A stretch of DNA of 64,000 bases from Lustribacter sp965277075 (GTDB lineage Bacteria; Vulcanimicrobiota; Vulcanimicrobiia; Vulcanimicrobiales; Vulcanimicrobiaceae). Each line of letters opens with the position of its first letter. The stretch's first letter is position 1. The notes beneath the pieces were generated by a model, which did not search any database, was not told the DNA's origin, and saw nothing but the letters and a program-made list of their open reading frames with translations. Made by a program: the position numbers and the translations under genes. The DNA is taken from contig OZ255707.1 of assembly GCA_965277075.1 (NCBI GenBank), positions 930,001-994,000 of the forward strand, read 5' to 3'. Below, piece after piece: positions 62,182-64,000 of the stretch.

Positions 62182-64000
62182 TTACGGCTCGGGAATCCGT
62201 TCGAGCACCGCGGCGATCGCCGCGCACGTTTCGCGAACGTATGAGGTGAGCGCCGTCGTGTGATTGCCGCCGATGCGCTGCACGTTCATCGTTCGCACAA
62301 ACGGCTTCCAGCGCAGCACAATCTGCGCATCATCGATGCCGCCGGTCTCATCCTGCGAACAAAGGAATGTAACCGGGGCCGCAGCCTTCCGCCACCGATG
62401 GATGTTCAGTGCACGGTCATACGCCGGAGCGACGTGCGCGGTCGTCGGGTCTATGACGATATTCGGCACGTGGGCGGTCTGCAGATCGGTGCGCCGAACC
62501 GCTTTGCGTACGACGTTCAGGAGGCGTCGTAACCCCGTGCGCGGTACGATTTCATGTGCGTCGATCGCAACGATGTGCGACACACGTTCGCCGCCCCTGG
62601 CGAGCAGTTGGGCAACTTCAAGCGCGACGATCGCGCCCATGCAGAATCCGCCGAGAACGTACGGACCGGTGGGCTGCACCGCTCGAATCACTGCAAGGTG
62701 GTCTTCGGCCATTGCGCGCAGCGTCGGGGGAACGTCGCCGCCGTCGGCACCGTGCGGCGGAAGCGAGAAGATCGGCCGATCGCCGTCAAGCAAGCCCGCA
62801 AATCGGCGAACGTACAGCCCCACCCCCGTGTAGTCGCCGTGCAGGAAGAAGAACGGCGACTTCGTTCCGGTCGCGATCTGCACGATCGGCGCAAGCGTCG
62901 CGCGTTCGTCGGAGCGCAGCACCGCCGCCAACTTCGCAATCGTCGCGTCGGCAAAGAGCACGGCGATCGGAATGCGCCGGCCGAATTGTTCGGCGATCTG
63001 TGCGGCGCATCGTGCGGCGGCAAGCGAGTTACCGCCGAGCGTGAAGAAATCGTCGTCCATGCCGAAATCGGCGTGGCCGAGAACGTCCCGCCAAATACGC
63101 GCGATCGCATCCTGCAGCGTGTCCCGGCCGATCGCGACGTCGCGCCGCTGTTGCGCGAGGCGACGCAGCGCCGCCACGTCAATTTTTCCGAGCGGCAAGA
63201 GCGGCAACGCGTCGATAACGTCGATACGTGCGGGACGCGCCGCGACCGGCAACTGCTCCGCGGCGATCTGCGCGAGGGTTTCCGCGAGACCGTCGCCCGG
63301 GTTGCGGGACGCGGCGAACGCGATGAGACGTTCGTTGCCGTCCTCACCGTCGAGCAACATCGCCACCCCGTCGACGCGCGATTCCCGGGCAAGGACGTGC
63401 TCGACTTCTTCCAACTCCACGCGCACGCCGCGAATCTTGACTTGGTTGTCGACACGTCCGATGAACTCGAGCGCTCCGTCGTGACGTTCGCGAACGATAT
63501 CACCGCTGCGATACATTCGTGCACCGGCGCCGGCGCAAAACGGATTCGGGAAAAAACGCGACGCGGTCAGCTCGGGGGAATTGAGATAGCCGCGGCCCAC
63601 ACTGCGGCCGCCGATGTAGAGTTCGCCTTCCGATCCGCGCGGCACGGGTCGGCGATCGGCGTCGAGGACGTACGCGTATGTGCCGTCGATCGGAAAACCG
63701 ATCGGAATGCGAGCGTCGGTGTCCGACGGCAACGTGCGGTACGTCGTCGCGAGGATCGCCGTTTCCGTAGGCCCATAATGATTCTGCAGCGACAGCCCGA
63801 GTCGCGTGAGCGCGCGGTCGCGCAGCTCACCACGCGCGACGGCCCCGCCGGAACCGATCATGCGCAGGGAAGACTGACCGAGGCGCCGCTGATCGAGCAA
63901 CGGTCCGAGTATTGCGGGAGCGGTATCGAACACCGTCACACGCCGGTCCACGATCTCGTCGGCGATGGCCGCGAAATCGAGGCCGTCGCCCGTTCCGTTG
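62182..64000 (-). CDS. NRPS A-T-TE, 5' end beyond window, Cys-type thioesterase
   Basis: Partial: the frame is open to the window edge and upstream residues (IADEIVDRRVTVFDTAPAIL) are A-domain sequence, so the internal Met near 63951 is not the start. Seen are the second half of an A domain (NHYGPTETA, GELYIGGRSVGRGYL, MYRSGDIV, VDNQVKIRGVRVELEEVE), a carrier domain with DDDFFTLGGNSL, and a thioesterase with FFFLHGDYTGVG and GGFCMGA, Cys again at the nucleophile. The available part of the specificity code (D-I-S-H-I-L for the last six positions) is not assignable. It faces thrS with 19 bases between stops, so it belongs to another transcript of the same or an adjoining cluster. Confidence 0.93.
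   Translation of the reverse strand, partial: NGTGDGLDFAAIADEIVDRRVTVFDTAPAILGPLLDQRRLGQSSLRMIGSGGAVARGELRDRALTRLGLSLQNHYGPTETAILATTYRTLPSDTDARIPIGFPIDGTYAYVLDADRRPVPRGSEGELYIGGRSVGRGYLNSPELTASRFFPNPFCAGAGARMYRSGDIVRERHDGALEFIGRVDNQVKIRGVRVELEEVEHVLARESRVDGVAMLLDGEDGNERLIAFAASRNPGDGLAETLAQIAAEQLPVAARPARIDVIDALPLLPLGKIDVAALRRLAQQRRDVAIGRDTLQDAIARIWRDVLGHADFGMDDDFFTLGGNSLAAARCAAQIAEQFGRRIPIAVLFADATIAKLAAVLRSDERATLAPIVQIATGTKSPFFFLHGDYTGVGLYVRRFAGLLDGDRPIFSLPPHGADGGDVPPTLRAMAEDHLAVIRAVQPTGPYVLGGFCMGAIVALEVAQLLARGGERVSHIVAIDAHEIVPRTGLRRLLNVVRKAVRRTDLQTAHVPNIVIDPTTAHVAPAYDRALNIHRWRKAAAPVTFLCSQDETGGIDDAQIVLRWKPFVRTMNVQRIGGNHTTALTSYVRETCAAIAAVLERIPEP

Noticed and set aside
30827..64000. Epimerase, MbtH-like, PKS or siderophore-receptor genes expected with an NRPS
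   Set aside because: Looked for in the translated frames and not found; the TauD-family enzyme and ABC exporter are the only clear tailoring and transport genes.

Overview
This is a GC-rich bacterial chromosome segment with no plasmid, phage or transposase genes. A TonB-receptor remnant, an O-antigen ligase, a LolA-like protein and many lipoproteins point to a diderm. Gene style (GTGA/ATGA start-stop overlaps, secreted beta-propeller lipoproteins, DUF6496, DUF4331/NicO) would fit Candidatus Eremiobacterota (WPS-2/Vulcanimicrobiota). That placement is a weak inference and needs a marker-gene search.

Layout. Positions 1-4.9 kb hold an Xre/MbcA/ParS-type antitoxin, a small zinc-ribbon ORF, a polysaccharide flippase and a DNA-repair group: separate LigD-type ligase and polymerase genes plus divergent exonuclease III. 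Positions 5-12 kb hold metal handling: a NiCoT permease, a TonB receptor whose beta-barrel is missing, a TPR lipoprotein-like protein, a DUF4331 pair and a NicO-type Ni/Co exporter with a very His-rich loop. Positions 12-19 kb hold tRNA-Phe, an Uma2 nuclease-like protein, a TPR/O-antigen-ligase pair, tRNA-Asp and tRNA-Val(CAC), DUF488, topoisomerase IB and a VOC protein.

Positions 18.8-29.3 kb form a mosaic of repeated and decaying modules. Their recurring parts are a secreted cupredoxin, a metallophosphoesterase (MPE), an ECF sigma factor and a zinc anti-sigma factor. One copy is mostly intact (20.1-22.1 kb) but lacks the sigma gene. A second keeps sigma and anti-sigma behind an MPE reduced to a frameshifted 3' end (24.7-26.2 kb). 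A third is wreckage of DoxX, cupredoxin and MPE (28.1-29.3 kb). Two further genes here have a broken relative or a premature stop.

Positions 30.8-64 kb are an NRPS biosynthetic locus. Genes in order: C-A-T; C-A-T; Sfp-type phosphopantetheinyl transferase; half-C-A-T-TE; C-A-T-TE; ABC exporter ATPase and permease; three lipoproteins; a SyrP-like TauD-family dioxygenase; A-T-C-A-T-C-A-T (2748 aa); threonyl-tRNA synthetase without its TGS domain; and, convergent and running off the window, A-T-TE. Most genes overlap by a few bases, so long operonic transcription is likely. Specificity codes read by eye suggest Asp, Asp, Gly, Pro-like, Gly, unassigned, Val. Two Asp modules beside a SyrP-like hydroxylase suggest beta-hydroxy-aspartate in the product.

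All three thioesterases carry Cys where most carry the catalytic Ser (GxCxG). A ThrRS gene sits inside the locus. Beta-hydroxy amino acid, Cys-thioesterase and ThrRS together recall the obafluorin logic (beta-lactone ThrRS inhibitor with a resistant ThrRS). This is the most interesting hypothesis in the window, but it is unproven: the ThrRS may simply be the housekeeping copy.
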